Assembly (NCBI GenBank): GCA_963755695.1
Contig: CAVWLB010000001.1
Coordinates: 1 to 64,000 of the forward strand
DNA length: 64,000 nt
Direction of reading: 5' to 3'
Origin: QHWT01 sp963755695
GTDB lineage: Bacteria; Acidobacteriota; Vicinamibacteria; Vicinamibacterales; 2-12-FULL-66-21
Shown: positions 55,401 to 64,000 of the stretch, piece by piece
How the letters are laid out: the number at the start of each line of letters is the position of its first letter
Position numbering within the stretch: the stretch's first letter is position 1
Position numbers and translations under genes: made by a program
Notes under the pieces: model-generated
The model's input: the letters and a program-made list of their open reading frames with translations, nothing else
Database searches by the model: none
What the model was told of the DNA's origin: nothing

Positions 55401-58400
55401 ACTGGCCAAGCGAGTTGCGCGCGAGATCGCCAGGGCTGACGCACGATTCGTCGAAGCCGAAGACCCGCGAGGCCAGACGATCGAAGAGCATCGCCTGATC
55501 GTCGCTGAGACCGAGTTGCTGCAGTGTGATGTGCACATGAGTGAACGCCATCGACAAGGCGCGCGCCGCCACGCTGCCGTCCCTGGTACTTCCGTACCAG
55601 CGCGAGAGCGGCGTCTCTGGTCGCGGCGACGCCGGTAACAAAGGTCACGCGCACGAAGGCGCCCGGCGCCAGTCGCACGCGATCACGGATCGCGGCGATG
55701 GGGTCGAGCACGGCACCGGTGGTCCCGGCCAAGGCACGACCTTCGAGCGCCACCGGGTTGGCGGCCGAACGGCCGCGGCCGAGAAATCTGGCGCGATCGG
55801 TCTCCCATTCAACTGCGCCGCCGAGTCGCCCCTCGACCCCGAGCACATGAAATGCCCAGATTGGCGCCTCATCGGCGCCGCGTGGCCGGCGGCTCAACAG
55901 AATCCCTGCGCTTGGGGCATCGAACTCTGTTTCGATGAACAATTTCCCGAAGGCGGGGTGCGCGAAGTCGTCCTCGGGGCGCGCGAGCACGATCTCGGCG
56001 TAACTGGTCACCTCGATTTCCCGTGGCCGATCGCCCCGATTAGTGATCGATAGGCGCCGGACCTCCACGTCGTCCTCGGCCGACACCGTGACCTGGAGTT
56101 GGGTCTCGAAGTCGCCGTCGCGACACCGGTACGTAACCCTCTCGAGATCGAAGGTTGTCTCAAACTCTTCGGGTTCCTGACAAACCGGCTGATACGTCGG
56201 CGACCAGACATGGCCCGACCAGGGATCACGCAGATAGATACAGTGAGCGCTCGTGTCGACCGTCCGATCGGGCCGCCGCCTGGTGACCGCCAGTTCGCGC
56301 CAGGTGCTGAAGCCGCCGCCGGTATGCGTCAGCGCAGTGGTGTATCGGCCGTTGGATAGGAACTGCATGTGCGCGCTCGTCGTGTGAGGCGAGCGGAATC
56401 GTCGCGAGGCGAACACCGGCATGGAAGGCGCCGGAGCGGCGCCTTCGGCCGGACGCGACTCGGAGAGGATGGCCTCCCGCGGGACACGTTCCTGGAGCAG
56501 AAGCTCAGTAGCCTGCACCCGAGGGTCCGCATGAAACCGCTTCACGAAGACGTCGTCGCAGACCACATTCGCCAGCGCAACGAGGGACATGCCCTGATGG
56601 TGCGCGAAGAATGCACGGACCACGACGGGACGTGCGGCAGTCGATGCGGGCGCGTCCTCCCGGTCGGCTTCGAGGGGTCTGCAGTCGAGCGCCTCGTAAT
56701 ATCCGAATCGTCCAGACAGACCCGCTCGCGCGAGGCGCTCCAGGTTTGTCGCCGCAGCCGCCGGATCGATCAGGCTGGCGAGCGCCGTCGCGTAAGGTGC
56801 AATCACGAGCTCGTCGGCCAGCCCGCGTCTGAGCCCGAGCCCGGGCACGCCGAACGCTCGGTACTGATAGTTGCCGGCGCGGTCGGTGAACGCATATGCC
56901 GACTCCGAGATGCCCCACGGCACCCCCCGCTCACGGCCGTACTCGATCTGGCGCCGCACGCTGGCGCGGCAACTCTGATCCAGCAACGTCCCCGGGAAGG
57001 TGCGCATCAGCAGCAAGGGCATCAAGTACTCGAACATGGTCCCGCCCCATGACATGAGCGTGGCGCGCCCGTCCACGTTCGTCACCAGGCGTCCCAGGTG
57101 AAACCAGTGATGCTGTGGAACATCCCCTTTCGCAATCGCCACGAAGCTCGCCAGGCGCGCCTCAGAGGCGAGCAGATCGTAAAAGGCATTGTCGAACCGA
57201 CCCGGACCCTCGGCGTCGGCGAGGCGGTAGCCGATCGAGAAGATGCGTCGGCGGCGGTCGTACAACATGTCGAACCGCATCTCGTCGGCCAGGCGTGACG
57301 CGCGCTGCGCGAGCGCCCTCAGCAGGTCACCGGGTGTCGTGCGGCTGCTACCCAGCGCACGCACGCTGGTGATCACCGTCTCAGACCAAAACGCTATGTC
57401 GCCCTCGTGCCCGGCCGGCTCGTGTTGGGCAAGCGTGTCTGCGGCGTTGGAGAGTTGTTGCGCGAGCGCCTCCAGCGGCGTCCGGCTCACGTCACGAGAC
57501 TCGGCGCGCGCGTCTGCCAGGATCGCGCGCGCCAGGCCATTGATCGTCGTCAGTGTCTGCCGCTGCTCGCCGGCAAGCGTGCTCGACGATGACGCGGCGG
57601 CGAGAAGATCCGCCGCGTCGGCGAGTCCGGCGCGCAGCTGAGCGACGGTTTGTGGTCGCAGGGTGAGCGACGCCAGCCCCTGCGCGAGCGCCATCAGGGC
57701 CCCGGCAAGGTTGCCGCTGTCAACGGTCGAGATGTAACGGGGATGCAGCGGCGCACGTGTCGCCGTGTCATACCAGTTCAGGAAATGGCCCTCATATCGC
57801 TCGAGGCCTTCGAGCGTCGTCAGTGACCTGATCGAGCCGGACGATGAGCGCGTCGGTGGAGAGGTAGCCCAAATCGTGGGCGGCAAGCGTCGAGAGCAGC
57901 CCCATCGCCATGTTCGTCGGCGAGGTCCGCCGCGCCAGCTTCGGCCCATTGTCATTTTCCTGGTAGTTGTCTGGCGGAAGCCACCCCTCGGCTGACGTGG
58001 CAAACGTCTCGAAATACCGCCAGGTCTGCCGCGCTGTTCTGCGAAGGCGCGTCCGCTCGTTCCCGGCCAGCGGGCGGACGCGTGCGCCGACTGGCACACT
58101 CAGGCGGTAGGCGATGATCGGAGCGGCGGTCCAGAGGAGAAGGAATGGCGCCGCCGCAGGCAATGCGCTACCGCCCAGCGCTACCAGAGCCACAGCGATG
58201 AGAACCGCAATGATGGGACTGGACACCATATCTGCGAAAAATCGCCGCAGCGCCTTCTGCCCGCTCAGTCCTGTCGCCCGTGCTGCCGCGGTCGCCGCGG
58301 TTTCCCATTCGAGCAGCCGCCGTCGTGTGATCACGAGGCGCACGAGTGTCACGCCGATCGCGTGCGCGGTGTCAAACGCATGAAAGGCGAGAAATGTGAC

Positions 58401-61022
58401 GCTGAGGAAGATCTGCGCGAGCGCCGTCGTTGTGTCGCGCCGCAGGTTGCCAAGGAACACCGGGACCGACTGCGATCGACCGGGACCGATGAGCAGCCGC
58501 GCGGCGAGAGGGAGGAGCTGTGACGCGAGCACCGTTGCGACGATCGCCGTCCAGAACCACCGAGGGGCCGGCAGAATGGTCCAACCGGCGACCGCGAGTG
58601 CGAGCAACGTTGGCGCGACCAGACTGCGCCGCAGGTTGTCCAGAATCTTCCAGCGGCTGATCAGCGGCAGGGTATTGCGTTTCAGTCCATGTCGGGAAGG
58701 AGCGAAGGGAAACAGCCAGGAGAGGATCTGCCAATCGCCGCGAATCCAGCGATGCTGCCGCCGCGCGTGTGTGAGCACACTGGCGGGGTACTCATCAACG
58801 AGTTCCACATCCGAAACGAGCGCCACGCGCGCGTTGAGCCCTTCGAACAAGTCGTGCGAGAGCAGGGTGTTCTCGGGCACCGAATCGTGCAGTGCCGCGG
58901 TGAACGCGTCGACGTCGTACAGGCCCTTACCCGTGAAGATCCCCTCGCCAAAGAGGTCTTGATAGGTATCGGACACTGCCGTGGTGTACGGATCGACGCC
59001 GGTGTGGCCGGAGTAGAGCCGGGCGAACAGGGAGCCCGCAGCGCTCGTGAACGTCACGCTGATCCGAGGCTGTAAGATGCCGTAGCCTTCGACGACTCGG
59101 CCGAGTCGCGGATCGAGTGTTGCCCGATTCAGCGGATGGCAGATGATCCCGATCAGCTCCCGTGCGGCATCGCGTGGAAGGCGCGTGTCGGTGTCCAGCG
59201 TGATGCAGTAGCGCACAGTGGGCAGGACGGAGAGATCGCCCACCTGGACCGCAAAGCTCGTGTCGGTGGCGCCGCGGAGCAGGCGGTTGAACTCCTCGAG
59301 TTTGCCACGCTTGCGTTCCCACCCCATCCACAGTCCCTCGGACTCATTCCATTGACGCAGGCGATGGAACAGGAAGAAACGGTCGGAGCGTCCATTGCCG
59401 TGCTTCAGGTTGAGTGCGTCGATGCCTGCGCGTGCGGCGTCGAGAATTCCGGCGTCCTGAGGCAGCGTCTCGGTCGCGGCGTCGCGAAAGTCGCTGAGGA
59501 CGGCGAAATGAATGTGAGGGTCAGTGTTGCCGAGCGCCTGCACCTCGAGATGCGCCAGGAAATCGGCCACGTGTTCGGCGCGATCGAGAATCGTGGGCAC
59601 GATCACCATTGTCCGCGCCGAGGGGGGCACAGCCTCGAGCTCGAGTCGCGGCAGCCGGCGTGGCGGGATCAGATAACTGATGATCCGCTGGAGTATCTGA
59701 ATCGTGAGCTCGCTGGCAGGTATCAGCGTCAGCAGCGCAACGATTACGAGAGAGGCGCTGCGCCAGCCCTGCGCCTGCGCGTAGAAGACCGCGGCACCAA
59801 CCAGGATGAGGGTCCCGACTAGGATTGCACCCAGGTAGGCAGTCGTTGCGTTTTGAAAGAACAGCCTGCGGACCCGCTCCGTTGGCCGAGGCAGCCAGGC
59901 CACGCTCTGCTCGAATGCCCGGCGGCCATTGCCAATCAGGTGATACCCAACGTGCGTACCGCGGGCATCGGGCGCCTTCACACCGATCTGCCGCGAGCGT
60001 TCGACGCTTTTGAGCGCGACGCGCAACTGGTCATCGCCCGTGGGTTCTGCCAGTTCCTCCACGGCGTGGCGATAGCGATCACGGCTCCGAAAATCCATGC
60101 CGCGATACACGCCGGCCGGATCACGCTGCAATACCTGCTCGACGAGACTGACGCTCTCGAAGAATTCGCTCCAGTCGAACGACGAGATCAGGCGCAGGCT
60201 TCCAACGAGGTTCGCCATCGACGCCTGCTCGGCTGCCTGGTGTCGGCCTTCGGACTGAATGGCGTCTTCGACGCCGCTTCCGCGTGCCGCGAGCGCATCA
60301 TCCAGCTCGCGCCGCAGCACGGCGGCGGTCGCACCGTATTCCCGGGACCGTTGGAGCAGCCGCGTCACGAAGGTCGGATGGACCTCCGCCGGAATCCCGA
60401 CGGGGGACATCACTCCTTTCTCGAGCGTGCGCGCCAGCAGGTCGGCGTGCCGTCGATGTGCACGGCCTTCGGCCTGGATGTCGGCTCGTGCGCGCAAGTG
60501 TTCGACGAGCGCGAGCTTGAGTGCGCTCGGCCACGCCCAGAGCTCCCCGATCGTCAGTGGTGTCACCGACTGGAACGCGGTGATGAACCGATGGAGCCGT
60601 TGCGCATCCAGGCTCCCGGCACTGCAGCGGATCAGCTCGAGCGCGAGTGCGTAGACCCGAGGCAGTCCCGCGAACTCGTCGGTGGCAACCATTGGAAGTC
60701 GCCGAAAGAACGAGGGGGGCAGATCGTGGTGGATGTCACGGGCCGCCGCAGAAATGATGTGGAAATTGTCGAGCAGCCATTCGGCGGCCGGCGACACGCT
60801 TTCTCGATGGGCGTCTTCGGCGAGTGCCGTATAGACCTCGCGCAACACGCGGGCGTCTTCCCTGAGCCGGCGCAGGTGCGCGCGGCCGTTGCCACGGCCA
60901 CGGCGCGCGAGCGACAGGAGCGCAGCGAGACGCCTCGCGTGCTCCTCCAGCGGTCCAATTCCCAGGAGTTCGAGGCCGCCGCCAGCCAGTGCGCGTAGCG
61001 TAGTGGATCTCTCGTGTCGCAC
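52483..61022 (-). CDS. ndvB: cyclic beta-1,2-glucan synthase (NdvB-like), two frame breaks
   Basis: One giant gene of about 2845 codons. The N-terminal third has GT84 glycosyltransferase features (ITLDTDTRLPRDAARELIGI; HARRQHRWIRGDWQILSWLF) and transmembrane helices. The middle is the glycoamylase-like segment (GISESAYAFTDRAGNYQYRA, RAFFAHHQGMSLVALANVV). The C-terminal part is a GH94 phosphorylase-like domain (LIGSGDWNDGMNRVGHEGRG, ending DPSAIPLSDDGNAHEVAIVL). The frame breaks at 57827-57828 (joining VRLDQ to SLTTLEGLERYEG) and at 55584 (joining LVRKY to RDGSVAARALSMAFTHVH). Each is fixed by removing one base. The family makes cyclic glucan by initiating on itself, elongating and cyclising. 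The product sits in the periplasm and supports osmotic adaptation. Confidence 0.9.
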
Positions 61023-61622
61023 CCTGTGATCGTCTCCAGTCTCGCCGCGTTGAAATCACCCGCAATGTGCCGATGTCATCGTATACGCGTAACGGCGCTG
61101 GTGTAATGCTCGCCGGTGGTTCGGCTTCTGAGAGCGACGCGTCGCACCACGACCTCTGACAAGCAGTCGCACTCACGAGGAGAGACCAAGGAGTGATTCC
61201 AACTTCATCCTTCGAATTGCCGGGACGAGCGCGTGCGTGACCATGCGACGAGCCGACGCGTGACGTCGAGGCTCAACCGCAGGAGTGGGTCGCGGACTGA
61301 CTGCTGAGGCGGCTGCAGATGGCAAATGATGATGGGATCCTTGCGGATCGCTGCAGACCGCGTGGTGTGGCGCGCGTTCTCGCAAGGCGTTTTGTCAGCC
61401 GTGGCAATGACCGGCAGGCTTCGAGACAAAGCGAAGCGGAATTCGACCGATGTTGGTTACCGGAACCGCGATCCGGCAATCGGGTGCAACGAACGGCAAA
61501 GGGCGGCTAAAGCCTTTGTTCCGGCCCGGGCGCCTTGCTCGAAGGACGGGAGGGCTGAGGAAGCCCTCCCGTCGGACGCCGTGCGCAAGTGTCTCGCCCG
61601 GGCAACTCCACCCGCAGTCGCC
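61023..61622. other. intergenic region
   Basis: About 600 bases upstream of the glucan synthase gene and downstream of the lipase gene, with the hairpin at 61545-61573. No gene recognised. The synthase promoter should lie near 61030-61150, but no clear boxes stand out. Confidence 0.4.
61545..61573. terminator. strong hairpin downstream of the lipase gene
   Basis: GACGGGAGGGCT and AGCCCTCCCGTC form a perfect 12-bp stem with a GAGGA loop, 50 bases past the lipase stop. No T-run follows on either strand, so it may stabilise the 3' end or act as a weak terminator rather than a canonical one. Confidence 0.5.
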
Positions 61623-62594
61623 CTAGAGTCCGAGCACTGAGGCCGCTGCCTGAGCGACGATGGTGTGGGCCGCGCGCGTCGGATGGATCCCATCCCAGAA
61701 CAGGTACTCGTCAGGAGCCTGACAGAAGAAGGGCTCATCGGACGGCATCACGCACGCCTGGCGAGCGTTCGTCAGCCCGTAAGCCTGCGGGTCCGCAACG
61801 ATGTCGTTGAGCAGCTTGTAAGCATCGAGGCGGGCGATGCTGATGCTCGGAAGCACCGACAGCTGCGTCAGGACTCCGCTCAAACCGGCGTTGAACATCT
61901 GCGACAGACCCGTTGCCAGTTGTGCCGCACCTGGACTCACTTGGTCCAGCATGCGAAGTGCCGGAGTCAGCGCCAGGTTCGGCGGAAGCCAGACAAGAAA
62001 CTCCCGGGCGCCTGCCTGGTACAGGACCTGGATGTTGTTCGCAATGGACGCGATGGCCTTCTGCAGAATCGCCTGCGCGGCGGCCGGGCCGCCGGTTTGA
62101 TAAGCAACGATGGCATCACGGATGTCGTTGCTGCCCATTTCGACGACGTACAGCGCGTCCGTTGGAACGCCGCCACCATGATCGGCGAGGAACGCCTGCA
62201 CCTGGTTCGAGAGATTGAAGTTGCGCCCGTCGTCGTAGGCGCGCGCGGCGCCGACGGCATAGTTGGTGGCCTTCAGACTGTCCGATGCGAACGCAGGCCG
62301 AACGCTGCCGGCCAGGCGCAGCGAGCGGGCGAACTGCTCGACCCACGTGGCGCCGTTGCTGAAATGGTGACCGCCGCGCGCGTAAGGAGCGCCGGGAACG
62401 AGCAGCGGATCCAGCAGGTAATTTGGCGGCGTGTTCGTGCCTCCGCGGAGCGCGAACGCATTCCCGGAGTCCGACAGGCTCGTGCCGAACACGACAATCG
62501 CTGAATAAGGCGCACGCTCCTGGCCGGATAGGCCGGCCGTTCCGAGGTTGAGGGCCACTGTGCAGGCCAGAAGCGTAACCAACCGAAGTCTCAT
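61623..62594 (-). CDS. secreted GDSL/SGNH lipase or esterase
   Basis: A 323-residue exported enzyme. The signal peptide is LVTLLACTVALNLGTAGLSG. Block I is IVVFGTSLSDSGN with the catalytic Ser (usual GDSLSDTGN, here GTSLSDSGN). The block III Asn is in VVEMGSNDIRDA, and the catalytic Asp-His are in FWDGIHPTRAAH near the C-terminus. The length fits the plant-type or thermolabile-haemolysin-like GDSL group without an autotransporter domain. It hydrolyses ester bonds of lipids outside the cell. GGAGGAGATC precedes ATG 62594. Single gene, probably ending at the hairpin 61545-61573. Confidence 0.88.
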   Translation of the reverse strand: MRLRLVTLLACTVALNLGTAGLSGQERAPYSAIVVFGTSLSDSGNAFALRGGTNTPPNYLLDPLLVPGAPYARGGHHFSNGATWVEQFARSLRLAGSVRPAFASDSLKATNYAVGAARAYDDGRNFNLSNQVQAFLADHGGGVPTDALYVVEMGSNDIRDAIVAYQTGGPAAAQAILQKAIASIANNIQVLYQAGAREFLVWLPPNLALTPALRMLDQVSPGAAQLATGLSQMFNAGLSGVLTQLSVLPSISIARLDAYKLLNDIVADPQAYGLTNARQACVMPSDEPFFCQAPDEYLFWDGIHPTRAAHTIVAQAAASVLGL

Positions 62595-62687
62595 GATCTC
62601 CTCCTTGAGTACCGTTTAGCGACAGACGGCGTTGAGTCCGCCTGCTGCGGAGTACTTCCGGAAGGAGACGGGAAGGTTACACGTGCG

Positions 62688-63356
62688 TCAGCGCGACTCG
62701 GCGCTGATCCGCTCGAGCAGCGCCTGGATCCGCGCCAGCCCCTCGCGATCGGCCGCCGCCCAGTCAACTGGGGCGGTGGGGTCAGAGAGGAGCACTCCGA
62801 ACCCGAAATCCAGCAGATATGGCGCTCCGTCGGGTCTCGCGCTGAACACATTGCCCGGGACGACCGACCCGTGTGTGACACCTCGCTGGTGCGCTGCGTC
62901 GAGGATGTCTTGCAGCTGCCGCAGCCCGGAGCGGGCCCTTTCGGGGTGCAGCCATCCTGACCTGACGGACTCGAGCAGCGGCATACCCTGGCGGAACTCG
63001 GTCACGACGGAAGGGCATCCCATCTGGTCCACCCAGGCTGTAACGGGCATGACGATGGTCGGCGGACGCCACTCTTCGAGCTGTGTTTTCAGACGCTCGA
63101 ATCGCTCGATAAATCCGGCCGGCGCCAGTGTGCGCCATCGCTTCAACCGCAACAGCCCTCGCGCGGTTGAGTCGCCGCGGACGAGAAACACGAGCGCAGC
63201 TTCGCTCTCGCCGAGGGGCACCTGAATCGTGAAGCTGCTGCCGGTCGCAGTTTCCATCCCTTGCGGCGACGCGAATGCGGCTTCGAGCAGGCACGCCGGA
63301 CAGTGACCACGAACGGCAGCAGCGGCAGGATGACGCGAACAGTGATGACGGCTCAC
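62688..63356 (-). CDS. kinase-like protein lacking the catalytic Asp (probable pseudokinase)
   Basis: A 222-residue protein starting at GTG 63356, overlapping the sigma factor stop (GTGA). A short Cys/His segment (HHCSRHPAAAAV, GHCPACLLEAAF) resembles the zinc knuckle of acidobacterial Ser/Thr kinases. A shortened kinase fold follows. The catalytic loop expected as HRDLKPxN reads HGSVVPGNVF, so the Asp is Ser and the Lys is Val, while the metal-binding DFG is kept in YLLDFGFG. No Gly-rich loop is evident. Transfer activity is therefore unlikely. A regulatory or sigma-binding role is inferred from coupling to the ECF gene. Confidence 0.75.
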   Translation of the reverse strand: MSRHHCSRHPAAAAVRGHCPACLLEAAFASPQGMETATGSSFTIQVPLGESEAALVFLVRGDSTARGLLRLKRWRTLAPAGFIERFERLKTQLEEWRPPTIVMPVTAWVDQMGCPSVVTEFRQGMPLLESVRSGWLHPERARSGLRQLQDILDAAHQRGVTHGSVVPGNVFSARPDGAPYLLDFGFGVLLSDPTAPVDWAAADREGLARIQALLERISAESR

Positions 63357-64000
63357 GTCGAGACCGCCCTGAGCAGTTCGCGCAATTCCGCGTCCACTTC
63401 CTGCTCGTCGGCCACGGTTTCCGCCACCTCGGCGCGAAGCATGGCTCCGTAGCGCTGCCGCAGGCGATGGACGGCCACCTTGACCGCGCCCTCGCTGAGC
63501 CCGAGGTCCGCTGCCACCGTTCGATAGGGCTGCAGGTCGGTACTGTCGGTCAGATACGGAAGCAGTGCGTTCGCCACGTCGGCCTTGCCGGAGGCGGCGT
63601 ACTCGCCACGAAGACGTTCCAGCGCGCGCTCGAGCACGATTGCCGCCCACTTGCGATCGAACGCCCGGGCCGGCGTCTCCTCATCGCGGTGCTCGGCAAC
63701 GAAGGCGCGTTCTGCTTCGGCAAAATCGAGCTGAAAGTGGACCTGCCGGCCGCCGCGGCGCGCCGCCGTATCGCGTTCGTATTCGTTAATCACGTAGCGC
63801 TTCAGCGCAGTCAGCAGAAACGCGCGGAAACGGCCGCGCGCCGGATCAGCGGATCGAATCGCCTGCGTTTGGAGAAGACGCGCGAAGAAGCCCTGCGTGA
63901 GATCCTGCGCAACTTCGGCGCGGTACCCACGGCCGCGGAGATAGCCATACAGAGGCGGCCAGTAGATCTCGCAGAGCTCGGCCAGCGCGGCGGATGCGCG
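63353..64000 (-). CDS. ECF RNA polymerase sigma factor, 5' end beyond the window
   Basis: At least 215 residues, open to the window edge. Region 2 is YWPPLYGYLRGRGYRAEVAQ, DLTQGFFARLLQTQAIRSAD, RGRFRAFLLTALKRYVINEY, and region 4 is YRTVAADLGLSEGAVKVAVH, RLRQRYGAMLRAEVAETVAD. Sigma factors of this type commonly precede protein kinase genes in Acidobacteriota and Planctomycetota, and here the downstream gene is a kinase-like protein overlapping the stop. No anti-sigma gene follows. Kinase-linked control is likely in the group, but the present partner looks catalytically dead. Confidence 0.88.
   Translation of the reverse strand, partial: RASAALAELCEIYWPPLYGYLRGRGYRAEVAQDLTQGFFARLLQTQAIRSADPARGRFRAFLLTALKRYVINEYERDTAARRGGRQVHFQLDFAEAERAFVAEHRDEETPARAFDRKWAAIVLERALERLRGEYAASGKADVANALLPYLTDSTDLQPYRTVAADLGLSEGAVKVAVHRLRQRYGAMLRAEVAETVADEQEVDAELRELLRAVST

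Noticed and set aside
1..64000. CRISPR arrays, complete insertion sequences, rRNA and riboswitches.
   Set aside because: No regularly spaced repeats, no transposase with terminal inverted repeats, no rRNA-like segment and no recognisable riboswitch core were seen.

Overview
The window is high-GC DNA that most resembles a soil Acidobacteriota genome, probably Vicinamibacteria. This is inferred from gene content, not from a marker gene. The supporting content is a PadR regulator next to an ADOP-type (MacB/FtsX) permease, a second ADOP permease, a von Willebrand A protein of the VWFA-related acidobacterial type, a TonB-dependent receptor, several ECF sigma factors with family-typical partners, and many secreted enzymes. 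No rRNA, intact tRNA, CRISPR array or complete insertion sequence is visible.

Layout. 0.2-0.8 kb: a VapBC-like toxin-antitoxin pair, followed by decayed gene fragments (a sigma-factor scrap and a fibronectin III scrap). 1.4-5.9 kb: a leftward cluster of LuxR/TPR regulator, FAD monooxygenase, 99-residue protein and flavin monooxygenase, with a perfect 9+9 bp dyad in front of the monooxygenase. 6.2-8.9 kb: a truncated tyrosine recombinase whose last 49 bp recur exactly at 8.9 kb. 9.1-12.9 kb: a tightly packed four-gene operon of exported proteins (two PepSY-like, one TrbI-like, one VWA). 13.6-20.1 kb: PAP2 phosphatase, calcineurin-like phosphatase, TonB-dependent receptor and a GT-C glycosyltransferase. 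20.1-20.8 kb: a truncated response regulator and the 3' half of a tRNA-Asn, which looks like an attachment-site scar. 20.9-31.0 kb: lipoprotein, YCII protein, SDR, a complete RND efflux operon (MFP-RND-OMF) and a YCII/ECF42-type pair. 31-37.3 kb: thioredoxin-like protein, phospholipase C, glycosyltransferases and a beta-lactamase-fold hydrolase. 37.6-46.3 kb: PadR, two ADOP permeases and a NagX-like membrane acyltransferase. 46.3-50.7 kb: deletion scars (AraC/hydrolase, NAD(P)-binding protein), a DoxX/ECF41-type pair and an aldo/keto reductase. 51.3-52.3 kb: an unrecognised protein bracketed by terminators. 52.5-61.0 kb: one giant cyclic beta-1,2-glucan synthase gene. 61.6-64 kb: a GDSL lipase, a kinase-like protein lacking the catalytic Asp, and an ECF sigma factor cut by the window edge.

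A pattern crosses the whole window. About 17 reading-frame breaks in otherwise well-conserved genes are each repaired by removing one base, usually from a short run of identical bases. This looks more like insertion-biased sequencing error than gene death, so I annotate those genes across their full span and say where the frame shifts. Real decay also exists: truncated integrase, response regulator, AraC regulator and GT4 start, and an in-frame stop in the NAD(P)-binding gene.

The operon at 9.1-12.9 kb and the lone proteins at 41.0 and 51.3 kb are the best candidates for undescribed biology. Everything else fits known families.
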